Assembly: GCF_014202415.1 (NCBI RefSeq)
Contig: NZ_JACHGR010000012.1
Coordinates: 1 to 36,290, forward strand
DNA: 36,290 nucleotides
Direction of reading: 5' to 3'
Source: Tolumonas osonensis
GTDB taxonomy: Bacteria > Pseudomonadota > Gammaproteobacteria > Enterobacterales > Aeromonadaceae
Position numbers and translations under genes: made by a program. How positions within the stretch are numbered: position 1 is the stretch's first letter; each line of letters begins with the position of its first letter. Below the pieces are notes generated by a model. It was given only the letters and a program-made list of their open reading frames with translations. It made no database searches and was not told the origin of the DNA. Positions 8,095 to 17,902 of this stretch are shown one piece after another.

Positions 8095-9291
8095 ATGACC
8101 ATAAAACTGGAAGTAAAAAATCTGTTCAAGGTGTTCGGAGAACATCCTGAACAGGCTTTTAAATTACTGAATAAAGGCCAGGATAAAGCTGCTATTTTTA
8201 AGAAAACGGGTCTGACTGTTGGTGTACAGGACGTCAGCCTCAGGATTAATGAAGGCGAGATATTTGTCATCATGGGGTTATCGGGTTCCGGTAAATCCAC
8301 ACTCGTCCGTCTACTTAACCGCCTGATTGAACCTACCCGGGGTCAGGTTCTGCTAGATGGGAAAGATATCGCTGCCATTTCTGATGATGAATTACGTCAG
8401 GTTCGCCGCAAAAAGATCAGTATGGTGTTCCAGTCTTTCGCCCTGATGCCGCACATGAGTGTCATTGATAACGCGGCTTTTGGCCTGGAACTGGCTGGGG
8501 TCGATAAAACGACGCGCCACGAGCGGGCATTAAAGGCTTTGGCACAAGTGGGACTGGACAATTGGGCTAACGCTTATCCTGATGAATTATCAGGTGGCAT
8601 GAAACAACGCGTCGGGCTGGCCAGAGCGCTGACAAATGATCCTGACATTCTGCTAATGGATGAAGCCTTTTCAGCGCTTGATCCGTTGATACGAGCCGAA
8701 ATGCAGGATGAATTATTGAAACTACAAAACCGGCAACAGCGGACGATTGTATTTATTTCCCATGATCTGGATGAAGCCATGCGTATTGGCGATCGGATTG
8801 CCATTATGCAGGATGGCGAACTGGTACAAGTCGGCAGCCCCGACGAAATCCTGAATAATCCGGCCAACGAGTATGTTCGCGCATTTTTCCGTGGAGTTGA
8901 TCTGGCCAATGTCTTTTCAGCACGGGATGTGGCTAGTCGCCGGCAGCTCCCATTAATTAAGAAACATGCAACAGATGGCCCGGCAGCAGCGCTGAAGCAG
9001 CTCAAAGATCAGGAACGAGATTACGGTTATGTTGTTGATCGGGCGAGGCATTTCATCGGAGTGGTTTCTGTTGAATCACTAAAGTCAGCTACTTCTAATA
9101 AACAGAATCTGGATGCTGCGATTCTGGAAAAACCGGCACCAATTTTGGCAGATACACCGGTAAACGAGTTGATCGGTCTGGTTGCGGAAGCGCCCTGTCA
9201 GGTGCCAGTCATCGACAGCGACGGTCTTTATATCGGCCTGATCTCTAAAGCCAATCTGTTACAAACTCTCGATCGGAATAATGCCGCATGA
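8095..9291 (+). CDS. proV: Glycine betaine/proline ABC transporter ATP-binding protein
   Basis: A 398-residue ATPase of the ProU osmoprotectant importer, on the inner face of the membrane. Walker A is GLSGSGKST (61-69), the signature LSGGMKQR (165-172) and Walker B ILLMDE (185-190), followed by the switch His in FISHD. Residues from about 280 to the end form the tandem CBS module typical of ProV/OpuAA, which senses ionic strength. The length matches E. coli ProV (400). Its stop overlaps the proW start in ATGA, so the genes are translationally coupled. The order is proV-proW-proX. Confidence 0.97.
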   Translation: MTIKLEVKNLFKVFGEHPEQAFKLLNKGQDKAAIFKKTGLTVGVQDVSLRINEGEIFVIMGLSGSGKSTLVRLLNRLIEPTRGQVLLDGKDIAAISDDELRQVRRKKISMVFQSFALMPHMSVIDNAAFGLELAGVDKTTRHERALKALAQVGLDNWANAYPDELSGGMKQRVGLARALTNDPDILLMDEAFSALDPLIRAEMQDELLKLQNRQQRTIVFISHDLDEAMRIGDRIAIMQDGELVQVGSPDEILNNPANEYVRAFFRGVDLANVFSARDVASRRQLPLIKKHATDGPAAALKQLKDQERDYGYVVDRARHFIGVVSVESLKSATSNKQNLDAAILEKPAPILADTPVNELIGLVAEAPCQVPVIDSDGLYIGLISKANLLQTLDRNNAA

Positions 9292-10427
9292 TAAAACGAC
9301 ACCTACTAATCCTGTTTACGTCTTTTCTTTTATTGAGCCCGCCAGGTTGGACCAGTGAAGCGACTCAGCCAGAACAGGATCCCTGGAGTGAAATGAATGT
9401 CGCTGCAGAACAAGCTGCAGCGGATAATCCGTGGGGAAATACCGCGCAAGCCGATACAGACAGCAATGACTGGCTGTACACCGCCCCTGAATCAGAAAAA
9501 AACACGTCTGTTGATTACTGGCATCCCTTTCAAGAAGCCAGGCTCCCGCTGGATCAGTGGATTGAGTCAGCCATTGACTGGGTGGTGGATAATTTCCGTC
9601 CGGTTTTTCAGCTGATTCGGGCGCCGGTAGAAATCAGCCTGACCGGTATTGAAACCGTATTACAAACCATACCATCTCCGATAATGATCCTGCTGCTGAC
9701 ATTATTGTCGTGGCAGCTGGTCAGTGGCCGCATGGCTGTGGGAACAATGCTGAGCCTGATTATTATTGGTCTGATTGGTACCTGGATGGAGGCCATGACA
9801 ACCCTGGCCCTGGTTCTGACATCGTTACTATTCTGTCTGATGCTGGGTCTGCCGTTCGGTATCTGGCTAGCCCGTAGTGATAAGGCAACCACGATCATGC
9901 GCCCGTTACTGGATGCAATGCAGACCACGCCAGCCTTCGTCTATCTGGTCCCGGTGGTGATGTTATTCGGGATTGGCAATGTACCTGGTGTGGTTGTCAC
10001 GATCATATTCGCACTCCCCCCCGTGATCCGACTGACCATGCTGGGCATCCGCCAGGTACCTGATGATCTGATTGAAGCAGGTCACTCATTCGGCGCCAGC
10101 CCGCGTCAATTATTATTCAAGGTACAATTGCCGCTGGCAATGCCAACGATCATGGCTGGCGTTAACCAGACTCTGATGCTGTCACTCTCAATGGTTGTGA
10201 TCGCATCCATGATCGCAGTCGGCGGCTTAGGCCAAATGGTCCTCCGGGGGATCGGTCGTCTGGATATGGGGATGGCCTCTGTCGGTGGAGTCGGAATCGT
10301 CTTGCTCGCCATTGTGCTAGATCGACTGACTCAGGCAATGGGGCAAAAATCTCACAATAAAAATGCCAGATACTGGTATCAGCGCGGACCGGCAGGTCTT
10401 CTTTTCCGGTTAACAAACCGGGTCTGA
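9288..10427 (+). CDS. proW: Glycine betaine/proline ABC transporter permease
   Basis: A 379-residue inner membrane permease. The first 22 or so residues are hydrophobic and look like a signal anchor. A polar Trp/Asp/Glu-rich stretch (about 25-85) is the extended N-terminal tail seen in ProW. Several membrane helices follow from about residue 120, with the permease-ATPase coupling loop ([20 protein letters not shown], about 263-282). It is some 25 residues longer than E. coli ProW, mainly in the N-terminal region. It starts at the ATGA overlap with proV, and proX follows after 32 bases. Confidence 0.95.
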   Translation: MIKRHLLILFTSFLLLSPPGWTSEATQPEQDPWSEMNVAAEQAAADNPWGNTAQADTDSNDWLYTAPESEKNTSVDYWHPFQEARLPLDQWIESAIDWVVDNFRPVFQLIRAPVEISLTGIETVLQTIPSPIMILLLTLLSWQLVSGRMAVGTMLSLIIIGLIGTWMEAMTTLALVLTSLLFCLMLGLPFGIWLARSDKATTIMRPLLDAMQTTPAFVYLVPVVMLFGIGNVPGVVVTIIFALPPVIRLTMLGIRQVPDDLIEAGHSFGASPRQLLFKVQLPLAMPTIMAGVNQTLMLSLSMVVIASMIAVGGLGQMVLRGIGRLDMGMASVGGVGIVLLAIVLDRLTQAMGQKSHNKNARYWYQRGPAGLLFRLTNRV

Positions 10428-10459
10428 CTTATCCCATCAATTATTATGGAGAGAACGCA

Positions 10460-11458
10460 ATGTTTGAACCGAAAAACATCATCGCTGTGAGCACCCTGTT
10501 GTTAAGCTGCAACCTCATGGCCAGCACAGATCTGCCGGGCAAAGGCATTTCGGTGCAACCTATCCAGAGTACGATCGCGGAAGAATCATTCCAGACATTA
10601 CTGGTCAGCAAAATGCTGAAAAAACTGGGCTATGATGTCAAGCCTGCACAGGATGTCGATTACAACGTTGGCTACACGTCGGTAGCCAATGGTGATGGTA
10701 CTTTCCTGACCTTTAACTGGTCACCGTTGCATGATGACAAATATGCCAAAGCCGGTGGAGACAACAAATTCTATCGTCAGAATGTCTATGTCTCCGGTGC
10801 GGCACAGGGTTATCTGATTGATAAAAAAACGGCTGAACAATATAAAATTACCAATATCGCTCAGTTGAAAGATCCCACACTGGCAAAACTGTTCGACGCG
10901 AACGATGATGGAAAGGCCGATCTGGCCGGCTGTAATCCGGGATGGGGCTGCGAAGCCGTTATCAATCACCAGATAAAAACCTATGGTCTTATCGATACCG
11001 TGATTCACAATCAGGGAAATTATGCGGCGATTATTGCTGATACAATTACCCGCCATAAAAGTGGAAAACCCATTCTTTATTATACCTGGACGCCGTATTG
11101 GGTCAGTGGCGAACTGGTTCCCGGTAAGGATGTAATCTGGCTGGAAGTCCCTTTCTCATCGTTGCCGGGTGATCGCCGGGATGTGGATACCAAACTGCCG
11201 AATGGCAGGAATTACGGCTTCCAGATGAATCAGATGCATATCGTTGCCAATAAAGCATTTGCCGAAAAAAATCCGGCGGCAGCCAAGCTGTTCGCCATTA
11301 TGAAATTACCCATTCATGATATCAGTGCCGAGAACATGCAAATGAAAGCGGGACAAAACAAACCTGCCGATATTGAACGCCATGCAGATGGTTGGCTGAA
11401 AGCACATGCTAAGCTGGTCGATCACTGGCTGTCTGAGGCTAAATCCGCAGCAAAATAA
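10460..11458 (+). CDS. proX: Glycine betaine/proline periplasmic binding protein
   Basis: A 332-residue periplasmic receptor of ProU. The N-terminus (residues 1-22, ending NLMAS) is a signal peptide. Conserved ProX features include FNWSPLHDD, the disulfide segment [10 protein letters not shown], the [16 protein letters not shown] region and [12 protein letters not shown], whose Trp residues form the aromatic box that holds the quaternary amine. The length equals E. coli ProX (330). Its ATG has GGAGAGAAC in front. It is the last gene of the operon, followed by a GC-rich hairpin. Confidence 0.96.
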   Translation: MFEPKNIIAVSTLLLSCNLMASTDLPGKGISVQPIQSTIAEESFQTLLVSKMLKKLGYDVKPAQDVDYNVGYTSVANGDGTFLTFNWSPLHDDKYAKAGGDNKFYRQNVYVSGAAQGYLIDKKTAEQYKITNIAQLKDPTLAKLFDANDDGKADLAGCNPGWGCEAVINHQIKTYGLIDTVIHNQGNYAAIIADTITRHKSGKPILYYTWTPYWVSGELVPGKDVIWLEVPFSSLPGDRRDVDTKLPNGRNYGFQMNQMHIVANKAFAEKNPAAAKLFAIMKLPIHDISAENMQMKAGQNKPADIERHADGWLKAHAKLVDHWLSEAKSAAK

Positions 11459-11493
11459 ATATGACCTGAAGCCTGTTATGACAGATTATAACT

Positions 11494-11513
11494 CAAGGGG
11501 CTCAGGCCCCTTG
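11494..11513 (+). terminator. Hairpin after proX
   Basis: Perfect 8-base-pair stem (CAAGGGGC with GCCCCTTG) and loop TCAG, 36 bases after the proX stop. The T-run after it is weak (TTGTCTGC). Confidence 0.6.
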
Positions 11514-11603
11514 TCTGCGCTATCATAATGTACTGTCGGCTTTGTCAGTTCTGTTTCCAAACCATTCTCGTTATAACCGGATTTTTCTTTTCAAGGATAT
11601 ATC

Positions 11604-12278
11604 GTGGCAATAACAGATTGGCCCGAGGACGAACGTCCGCGCGAGAAACTCTTACAGCGCGGAGCCGCAGCACTGAGTGATGCCGAATTATTGGCAATCT
11701 TTCTGCGAACCGGAGTAGCTGGTTGTAACGCCATTGAACTGGCCAGAAATCTGTTGCTGGAATTTGGTTCATTGCGCACGCTGCTCGGTGCGGAACAAGA
11801 ACGATTTTGTCAGGCGCACGGCCTTGGGCCAGCAAAATATGTCCAGCTACAGGCCGTACTGGAAATGAGCAATCGTTATCTGGCGGAATGTCTGCAACGG
11901 GGGGATGCCCTAACCAGTCCGCAATTGGTCCGACGCTATCTGCAGCTCCAGTTACGGGAACGGCCCCGGGAGGTATTTGCCATGTTATTGCTGGATAATC
12001 AGCACCGCGTTCTTCAGTTTTGCGAATTGTTTTTTGGTACTATTGATGCGGCCAGTGTTTATCCACGGGAAATCGTGCAGACGGTGCTAAAACATAATGC
12101 TGCAGCGGTCATTCTCTGTCATAATCACCCTTCGGGCGTAGCCGAACCAAGTCACGCCGATCGCCATATCACCGAGCGCATTTGCGACGCTTTACGTCTG
12201 ATCGACGTGCGGGTGCTGGATCACTTTGTGATAGGAGACGGAGATCCCGTCTCTTTTGCCGAACGCGGATGGTTATAA
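11604..12278 (+). CDS. radC: RadC family JAB/MPN-domain protein
   Basis: A 224-residue protein matching E. coli RadC/YicR (222). An N-terminal helix-hairpin-helix region (about 1-75, with [22 protein letters not shown] beginning near residue 15) precedes a JAMM-type metal site: H173 and H175 in HNHPSG, and D186. The exact role is unsettled. The family was named for DNA repair, but that function has been questioned. The start is GTG, preceded by AAGGA. It begins the conserved radC-rpmB-rpmG cluster, although rpmB appears to have its own promoter. Confidence 0.93.
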   Translation: MAITDWPEDERPREKLLQRGAAALSDAELLAIFLRTGVAGCNAIELARNLLLEFGSLRTLLGAEQERFCQAHGLGPAKYVQLQAVLEMSNRYLAECLQRGDALTSPQLVRRYLQLQLRERPREVFAMLLLDNQHRVLQFCELFFGTIDAASVYPREIVQTVLKHNAAAVILCHNHPSGVAEPSHADRHITERICDALRLIDVRVLDHFVIGDGDPVSFAERGWL

Positions 12279-12303
12279 AACGATCCTGACAAGGCCTTTT
12301 TAC

Positions 12304-12332
12304 TTGATCTTGTCGGGGCGATGCTGTATAAA
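12304..12332 (+). promoter_or_regulatory. Promoter of rpmB-rpmG
   Basis: -35 TTGATC (12304-12309), a 17-base spacer and -10 TATAAA (12327-12332), then a GC-rich discriminator ATGCCGCC. It lies just after radC and about 90 bases before rpmB. The discriminator type suggests stringent control, which suits ribosomal protein genes. Confidence 0.7.
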
Positions 12333-12420
12333 ATGCCGCCTTCTATCTATGTGCTCTGCTATACGGCAGCGGGGCAACAGAAAATGCGCGAGCAGAAGTA
12401 AGATTTTTGGAGAGACAACA

Positions 12421-12657
12421 ATGTCTAGAGTGTGTCAAGTAACTGGTAAGCGTCCGACAGTGGGGAACAACCGTTCTCACGCTAAAAACGCGACCCGTCG
12501 CCGTTTCCTGCCTAACCTGCAATCTCACCGTTTCTGGGTTGAAGGCGAGAAGCGTTTTGTAACCCTGCGTTTAACACCGAAGGGAATGCGTATTATCGAC
12601 AAGCTGGGTATCGAAGCTGTTCTGGCTGATATCCGTGCTCGTGGCGAAAAAGTGTAA
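12421..12657 (+). CDS. rpmB: 50S ribosomal protein L28
   Basis: 78 residues, beginning [21 protein letters not shown], almost the same as E. coli L28, with the basic segment [12 protein letters not shown] and C-terminal [11 protein letters not shown]. It is a component of the large ribosomal subunit. The frame stays open far upstream, but the start at 12421 is set by family homology and by GGAGAGAC in front of it. rpmG follows after 11 bases with its own GGAG, so the two form an operon. Confidence 0.98.
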   Translation: MSRVCQVTGKRPTVGNNRSHAKNATRRRFLPNLQSHRFWVEGEKRFVTLRLTPKGMRIIDKLGIEAVLADIRARGEKV

Positions 12658-12668
12658 GGAGATAAATC

Positions 12669-12836
12669 ATGGCTAAAGGTGCTCGCGAAAAAATTCGTCT
12701 GAACTCCAGTGCCGGTACTGGTCACTTCTACACTACGACCAAGAACAAGCGCACCATGCCTGAGAAAATGGAGATCAAAAAATTTGATCCTGTTGTTCGT
12801 CAGCATGTAATCTACAAGGAAGGCAAGATCAAGTAA
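12669..12836 (+). CDS. rpmG: 50S ribosomal protein L33
   Basis: 55 residues, [20 protein letters not shown] to the C-terminal VIYKEGKIK, very close to E. coli L33. No cysteines are present, so this is the zinc-independent form of L33. It is part of the large subunit near the E site. It directly follows rpmB and precedes a strong terminator. In E. coli mutM follows here. In this window gmk follows instead. Confidence 0.98.
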
Positions 12837-12852
12837 TTGGTCTGCTGTCCTG

Positions 12853-12880
12853 AAAAACCCGGTCTTGTGCCGGGTTTTTT
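12853..12880 (+). terminator. Intrinsic terminator of rpmB-rpmG
   Basis: Ten-base-pair stem, AAAAACCCGG (12853-12862) with CCGGGTTTTT (12870-12879), 7-base loop, and a run of six T residues from 12875. Confidence 0.9.
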
Positions 12881-12949
12881 GTTATCAGCCCGGGTCATTG
12901 CTTCTGACCGGCGCGTTATTTTTTTCCTGTTACTTGATAGGAGCGCACG

Positions 12950-13579
12950 ATGGCTGCTGCAGGTACGCTATTTATTATTTCCTCTCCCAGCGGAGCAGGA
13001 AAATCCAGCCTGTTAACGGCGTTATTGTCACGTTATAACAGCGATGGTCGTATGGCACTGTCTGTTTCTCACACCACCCGCGCCATGCGTCCGGGCGAAG
13101 AAAACGGCATACATTACCATTTTGTCAGTAAAGACGAATTTCAGTCCCTGATTGCCCGCGACGCATTCTTTGAATGGGCTGAAGTGTTTGGTAACTATTA
13201 CGGCACATCAAAAGAATTGATCGAACAGGCGCTGGCCAAGGGTATCGACGTATTTCTCGATATCGACTGGCAGGGAGCCCGGCAAATCCGCGAGCTGTAT
13301 AGCGAAACACAATCTATTTTTGTGTTACCGCCCAGCTTGCCGGTGCTGGAACAACGCCTGATTGGCCGCGGACAGGATAGTGAAGAGGTGATTGCCAAAC
13401 GCATGGCGCAGGCAGTCTCTGAAATGTCGCACTATCCTGAATATGACTACCTGATCATCAACGATGATTTTGAACAGGCATTGCAACAATTGCATGCCAT
13501 TGTACTGGCGGGTCGCGCAAAACTGCGTCCGCAGGCTATTTGTCATGCCGATCTGCTGAATCAGCTACTGGCAGGATAA
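12950..13579 (+). CDS. gmk: Guanylate kinase
   Basis: A 209-residue cytoplasmic enzyme that phosphorylates GMP to GDP with ATP. The P-loop is SPSGAGKS (12-19). The GMP-binding part, [21 protein letters not shown] (about 44-64) and [15 protein letters not shown], and the lid region around [14 protein letters not shown] are all present. The length matches E. coli (207). GATAGGAGCGC precedes the ATG. It lies 48 bases upstream of rpoZ, the conserved gmk-rpoZ-spoT-trmH order of Gammaproteobacteria, which links guanine nucleotide supply to ppGpp. Confidence 0.97.
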   Translation: MAAAGTLFIISSPSGAGKSSLLTALLSRYNSDGRMALSVSHTTRAMRPGEENGIHYHFVSKDEFQSLIARDAFFEWAEVFGNYYGTSKELIEQALAKGIDVFLDIDWQGARQIRELYSETQSIFVLPPSLPVLEQRLIGRGQDSEEVIAKRMAQAVSEMSHYPEYDYLIINDDFEQALQQLHAIVLAGRAKLRPQAICHADLLNQLLAG

Positions 13580-13627
13580 ATTAAAACCAAGTAGAATTTT
13601 CACCCTCGATTTATATGGGAGTTTGCT

Positions 13628-13912
13628 ATGGCACGCGTTACTGTTGAAGATGCGGTAAAACAGGTTGGCAACCGCTTTGATTTGGTTCTGGTGGCCGCTC
13701 GCCGCGCTCGTCAGCTTGCCGTTCAGGGCAAAGATCCGCTGGTGGACGAAGAAAACGATAAACCAACCGTGATCGCACTGCGCGAGATCGAAGAAGGTTT
13801 GATCTCTGATCAGTTCATGGATGCGCAAGAGCGTATCGAACAGCAACAGCAGGAAGCAAGCGAACTGGCAGCCGTGGCTGCACTGACTCAGGATCGTGAT
13901 TACGGTTTCTAA
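13628..13912 (+). CDS. rpoZ: DNA-directed RNA polymerase omega subunit
   Basis: 94 residues, starting [20 protein letters not shown], the universal proteobacterial omega start, with VAARRARQL and [12 protein letters not shown]. Omega helps fold and assemble the beta' subunit and contributes a ppGpp-binding site. The glutamine- and alanine-rich tail is slightly longer than in E. coli (91). The ribosome site is TGGGAG. A hairpin terminator follows, so spoT may depend partly on its own promoter or on read-through. Confidence 0.97.
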   Translation: MARVTVEDAVKQVGNRFDLVLVAARRARQLAVQGKDPLVDEENDKPTVIALREIEEGLISDQFMDAQERIEQQQQEASELAAVAALTQDRDYGF

Positions 13913-13931
13913 GCATTCATTTGCTGATTAC

Positions 13932-13958
13932 AAACGGCACCCTAGTGGTGCCGTTTTT
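13932..13958 (+). terminator. Intrinsic terminator after rpoZ
   Basis: Ten-base-pair stem AAACGGCACC (13932-13941) with GGTGCCGTTT (13947-13956), 5-base loop, then a T-run. It sits between rpoZ and spoT. Confidence 0.85.
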
Positions 13959-14039
13959 GTCATTATTTACAAGTGAGCGGAATAATCGCAAACTGCAGGG
14001 TATGGTTTTACGCCGATGGATCGTGAAGCGGGGTCACTT

Positions 14040-16187
14040 TTGTATCTGTTTGAAGATTTAAAAACATTGCTGGGCACATATTTGCCTGCGGAACAGGTGA
14101 CTCAGGTCCAGAATGCCTTTCAGGTTGCTCGTGATGCACATGAAGGACAAACCCGTTCCAGTGGTGAACCGTATATCACACACCCGGTGGCCGTGGCGAC
14201 GATCCTGGCTGAAATGCATCTGGATTATGAAACCATCTCGGCGGCATTGCTGCATGATGTGATCGAAGATACCCCTGTTACCAAAGAGCAGCTGACCGCA
14301 CAGTTTGGTCCAGCCGTAGCGGAACTGGTGTATGGTGTATCCAAACTGGATAAGCTCAAATTCCGGGATCATAAAGAAGCACAGGCAGAAAACTTCCGCA
14401 AAATGGTCATGGCCATGGTGCAGGATATCCGCGTCATTTTGATCAAACTCGCCGACCGCACCCACAACATGCGCACACTGGGCGCCTTACGCCCGGATAA
14501 ACGTCGCCGCATCGCACGTGAAACACTGGAAATCTTTTCTCCAATCGCTAACCGCCTGGGTATTCATACCTTCAAGACCGAGCTCGAAGAGCTGGGGTTT
14601 GAGGCGCTCTATCCGATGCGGGCACGCATTCTGCGCGAATCGGTTAAACGGGCCCGAGGTAATCGCAAAGAAGTCATCGACTCCGTGCATGAGGAGATCT
14701 GTGGCCGGTTGCAGGAAGCCGGGATCAAGGCCGTTGTATGCGGTCGGGAGAAAAACCTCTACTCCATCTATAACAAGATGGTGAAAAAAGAGCTGCGTTT
14801 TTATGAGGTCATGGATATTTACGCTTTCCGCGTGATCGTTGATGACATAGATACCTGTTACCGTGTGCTCGGTCAGATGCACAGCCTGTATAAACCCCGC
14901 CCCGGCCGCTTCAAAGATTATATCGCTATCCCGAAAACCAATGGTTATCAGTCGTTGCACACCTCGTTAGTAGGTCCGCACGGCGTACCGGTCGAGATCC
15001 AGATCCGTACCGAATATATGGATCAGATGGCCGATAAAGGGGTCGCGGCCCACTGGGCCTACAAAACCAATGGGGATGCTACCGGCAGTACCGCACAAAT
15101 CCGGGCGCAGCGCTGGATGAAGAACCTGCTGGAACTGCAGCAAAGCGCTGGCAGCTCATTTGAATTTATTGAAAGCGTCAAAACCGACCTGTTCCCGGAC
15201 GAGATTTATGTGTTCACGCCGGAAGGCCGGATTCTGGAATTGCCGGCCGGAGCTACACCGGTCGATTTTGCCTATGCAGTGCATACCGATATCGGCAACA
15301 GCTGCGTTGGCGCCCGTGTCGAACGCCAACCCTTCCCACTCAGCCGCCCACTTACTTCCGGACAAACCATCGAAATTATCACCGCGCCGGGCGCACGACC
15401 GAATGCAGCCTGGCTGAACTTCGTGGTGACCTCCCGGGCCCGGACCAAGATCCGCCAGTTCCTGAAAAATCTGCGGGCAGAAGAATCCATTATTCTTGGC
15501 CGGCGGCTGCTCACGCACTCGTTGGGCGGGAAGAAGATTGAAGACATCCCTGCGGAAAATCTGCAGCAGGTATTACAGGACACCCGCCATGAGTCGCTGG
15601 ATGGTCTGCTCGCCGATATTGGTCTTGGTAACCAGATGAGTGTGGTCATTGCCCGCCGTCTGTTAGGGCGACATGACCAGGAACCGGAGAAAAAAATGTC
15701 CCCGGCATACCGGAAACTACCTATCCGGGGTGCAGCGGGAATGCTGGTCAGCTTTGCCAAATGCTGCCGCCCAATCCCCGGTGATGCCATCATTGCCCAT
15801 ATCAGCCCGGGCAAGGGGCTGGTTGTGCATCAGGAAAGCTGTCCGAACATCCGTGGTTATAACCGTGAACCGGATAAATATCAGCCAGTACAATGGGATA
15901 TGGAGCATCTCGGTGAACAGGAATTCAAAACCGGTATTCAGGTGGAAGTCGTGAATCATCAGGGTGTGCTGGCACAACTGGCCAACGTCATTGCAGCGAC
16001 AGGTGCCAATATCCACAGTATCAGTACCGAGGAAAAGGATGCGCGGGTTTATCAGGTCAACCTGCTGATCACGGCAAAACACCGTGTCCATCTGGCGGAT
16101 ATTATGCGAAAAATCAGGGTCATGCCGGATGTATTACGCGTTAACCGCACCACCAGCCGCTTGCGAATCAAAGAATCGGACGCATGA
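14040..16187 (+). CDS. spoT: Bifunctional (p)ppGpp synthetase/hydrolase SpoT
   Basis: 715 residues from the TTG at 14040. Domains in order: HD hydrolase (ITHPVAV His48 and LLHDVIEDT His72-Asp73, then DRTHNMRT), synthetase (PRPGRFKDYIAIPKTNGYQS), TGS (about 375-440), a conserved-cysteine zinc-finger-like region (SFAKCCRPIPGD) and a C-terminal ACT domain (IQVEVVNHQGVLAQLANVIA). The RFKD motif is that of bifunctional Rel/SpoT enzymes, not of RelA. The start was chosen because the next residues, YLFEDL, match E. coli SpoT (YLFESL), which also uses TTG. An ATG eight codons upstream (14016) is the alternative. Its stop overlaps trmH in ATGA. Confidence 0.96.
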   Translation: MYLFEDLKTLLGTYLPAEQVTQVQNAFQVARDAHEGQTRSSGEPYITHPVAVATILAEMHLDYETISAALLHDVIEDTPVTKEQLTAQFGPAVAELVYGVSKLDKLKFRDHKEAQAENFRKMVMAMVQDIRVILIKLADRTHNMRTLGALRPDKRRRIARETLEIFSPIANRLGIHTFKTELEELGFEALYPMRARILRESVKRARGNRKEVIDSVHEEICGRLQEAGIKAVVCGREKNLYSIYNKMVKKELRFYEVMDIYAFRVIVDDIDTCYRVLGQMHSLYKPRPGRFKDYIAIPKTNGYQSLHTSLVGPHGVPVEIQIRTEYMDQMADKGVAAHWAYKTNGDATGSTAQIRAQRWMKNLLELQQSAGSSFEFIESVKTDLFPDEIYVFTPEGRILELPAGATPVDFAYAVHTDIGNSCVGARVERQPFPLSRPLTSGQTIEIITAPGARPNAAWLNFVVTSRARTKIRQFLKNLRAEESIILGRRLLTHSLGGKKIEDIPAENLQQVLQDTRHESLDGLLADIGLGNQMSVVIARRLLGRHDQEPEKKMSPAYRKLPIRGAAGMLVSFAKCCRPIPGDAIIAHISPGKGLVVHQESCPNIRGYNREPDKYQPVQWDMEHLGEQEFKTGIQVEVVNHQGVLAQLANVIAATGANIHSISTEEKDARVYQVNLLITAKHRVHLADIMRKIRVMPDVLRVNRTTSRLRIKESDA

Positions 16188-16906
16188 ATCCTGAACGGCT
16201 TGCCCGCATACGGCTGATGCTCTCTTTGCGTCAGCCCGATCTGACGGTCTGTCTGGAACAGGTCAATAAAGCGCACAACATCGCGGCCATCATGCGTACC
16301 TGTGATGCCGTCGGCATTCACGAAATGCATGCGGTCTGGCCCGAAGAACTGCGGGAAAATAACCGGGCAGCCAAAGGCAGCCACAACTGGGTCAAACTCA
16401 ACAGGCATGATTCCATTCAACAAGCCATTTCGGTGCTGAAACAGCAGAACATGCAGATCCTGGCGACCAATCTCTCTTCCCGCGCGGTTGATTTTCGTGA
16501 CATTGATTACACCAGACCCACCGCGATCCTGTTCGGTGCCGAAAAGTATGGGATCAGTACGGAAGCCTTGGCATTGGCCGACCAGGATATCATTATTCCG
16601 ATGGTCGGCATGGCGCAGTCGCTGAATGTCTCCGTGGCCAGCGCACTGATCCTGTATGAAGCACAACGCCAGCGTCAGCAGGCCGGATTTTATCAGCGCG
16701 GCTGCCTGTTGCCGGAGAATGAGCAACAGCGCCTGTTATTTGAGGGTGGCCATCCGCGTCTGGCTGCCTTCTGCCGCAGTAAATCACTGGAATATCCGGT
16801 TATCGGTGAACAGGGTGAAATTCTGGCCAGTGAAGCGTGGTGGCTGAAATTACAGCTTAACCCTGCCCTGTGGGACGAAGCGCATAGCCCGGCTACACCA
16901 GAATAA
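16184..16906 (+). CDS. trmH: tRNA (guanosine(18)-2'-O)-methyltransferase
   Basis: A 240-residue SPOUT methyltransferase that 2'-O-methylates G18 in the tRNA D-loop using S-adenosylmethionine. Visible motifs: NKAHNIAAIMRTCDAVGI (motif 1), LFGAEKYGIS (motif 2) and MVGMAQSLNVSVASALILYE (motif 3), which together form the trefoil knot. A C-terminal extension of about 50 residues follows, as in E. coli TrmH (229). Its ATG overlaps the spoT stop, so translation is coupled. recG, which follows in E. coli, is absent here. Confidence 0.96.
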   Translation: MNPERLARIRLMLSLRQPDLTVCLEQVNKAHNIAAIMRTCDAVGIHEMHAVWPEELRENNRAAKGSHNWVKLNRHDSIQQAISVLKQQNMQILATNLSSRAVDFRDIDYTRPTAILFGAEKYGISTEALALADQDIIIPMVGMAQSLNVSVASALILYEAQRQRQQAGFYQRGCLLPENEQQRLLFEGGHPRLAAFCRSKSLEYPVIGEQGEILASEAWWLKLQLNPALWDEAHSPATPE

Positions 16907-16925
16907 ACCTTCATCCGAAGAAACC

Positions 16926-16940
16926 TTCATTTCAAATGAA
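16926..16940. repeat. 15-base palindrome upstream of the yigL-like gene
   Basis: TTCATTT-C-AAATGAA, a perfect inverted repeat, 30 bases upstream of a possible -10 TATACT (16970-16975) that lacks a clear -35. A 10-base direct repeat AAACCTTCAT (16905-16914 and 16921-16930) overlaps it. Confidence 0.4.
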
Positions 16941-17023
16941 CGTTAATGCGCTGTTACCATTCCTCCGCTATACTGTAACCGCTCTCATAATCCGCTATTT
17001 AGCCGCTGTAACGAGGTTCCAGC

Positions 17024-17824
17024 ATGTATAAAGTCGTTATCTCTGATCTGGATGGTACTCTGCTGAATAACCAGCATCATGTTTCCCCGCATACCCGAAA
17101 GGTTCTGAAAAAACTGGTAGCCGAAGGTACCAAGTTTGTTGTTGCTACGGGTCGTCACCATATTGATGTGAAAGCGATCCGTGATGCATTGGGACTGGAT
17201 ATTTATCTGGTGACATCCAACGGTGCGGTCGTCACCGATAAACAGGACGAGATCATTTTTAACCGGACCCTGCCGGCCGATATCGCTCAGCAACTATCAG
17301 AAATGCCGCTGCCGGATCCGGAAATTGCCGTCAACATTTATACTCCGGAGGCCTGGTTTACTGACCGGGATATGCCGGAGTATCTCGAATATCATCGAGA
17401 TACAGGCTTTTGTTATACCAAGACCGATCTGACCACGCTGGATAAAAACAGCATCAATAAATTCTTCTTCATTGCCGAGCATGAGCCCTTACTGGAGCTG
17501 GAAAATACCCTGCTGGAACGGTATGCCGGTCAACTGAGTATCGCCTTCTCACAACCGGATTGTCTGGAAGTCATGGCATTAGGTGTGAATAAAGGTGCTG
17601 CGATCTCCTCCATTCTGGAACAGCATGATATTCCGCTCAGTGCAGCCATCGCTTTTGGGGACGGGATGAATGACTATGAAATGTTATCCATGGTTGGACA
17701 TGGCGTGGTTATGGGTAATGCGCACGATCGTCTGAAAATGGCCTTGCCGGATCTACCGCGGGCTGGCATCAATGACGAAGATGGCGTGGCGGAATATCTG
17801 CAGCAGCTGTTGCTGAATGAGTAA
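17024..17824 (+). CDS. yigL: Cof-type HAD phosphatase, YigL-like
   Basis: A 266-residue cytoplasmic phosphatase of the HAD superfamily, subclass IIB. Motif I is DLDGTLL (residues 8-14). The ATGRHH segment carries motif II-type residues, and IAFGDGMNDYEML holds motif IV. A cap domain lies between about 85 and 190. Length, start (MYKVVISDLDGTLL) and the ATGRHHIDVKAIRDALG stretch resemble E. coli YigL (266), reported as a sugar phosphate/pyridoxal phosphate phosphatase. Substrate here is unknown. The gene appears single, with AACGAGG before its ATG. Confidence 0.85.
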   Translation: MYKVVISDLDGTLLNNQHHVSPHTRKVLKKLVAEGTKFVVATGRHHIDVKAIRDALGLDIYLVTSNGAVVTDKQDEIIFNRTLPADIAQQLSEMPLPDPEIAVNIYTPEAWFTDRDMPEYLEYHRDTGFCYTKTDLTTLDKNSINKFFFIAEHEPLLELENTLLERYAGQLSIAFSQPDCLEVMALGVNKGAAISSILEQHDIPLSAAIAFGDGMNDYEMLSMVGHGVVMGNAHDRLKMALPDLPRAGINDEDGVAEYLQQLLLNE

Positions 17825-17902
17825 GCTTTTTTAACACCTGCTGCGGCGAAGAAAAGCAAGATCGTATAGACTGGGCAGAATATTTTTTGTACGGGGAGCT
17901 TT

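Noticed and set aside
12256-12420. Upstream extension of the L28 reading frame
   Set aside because: It overlaps the end of radC and runs through the rpmB promoter. L28 homology begins exactly at 12421.
14016-14039. ATG start for spoT eight codons upstream of TTG
   Set aside because: Possible, but the YLFE(D/S)L homology to E. coli SpoT and its known TTG start favour 14040.
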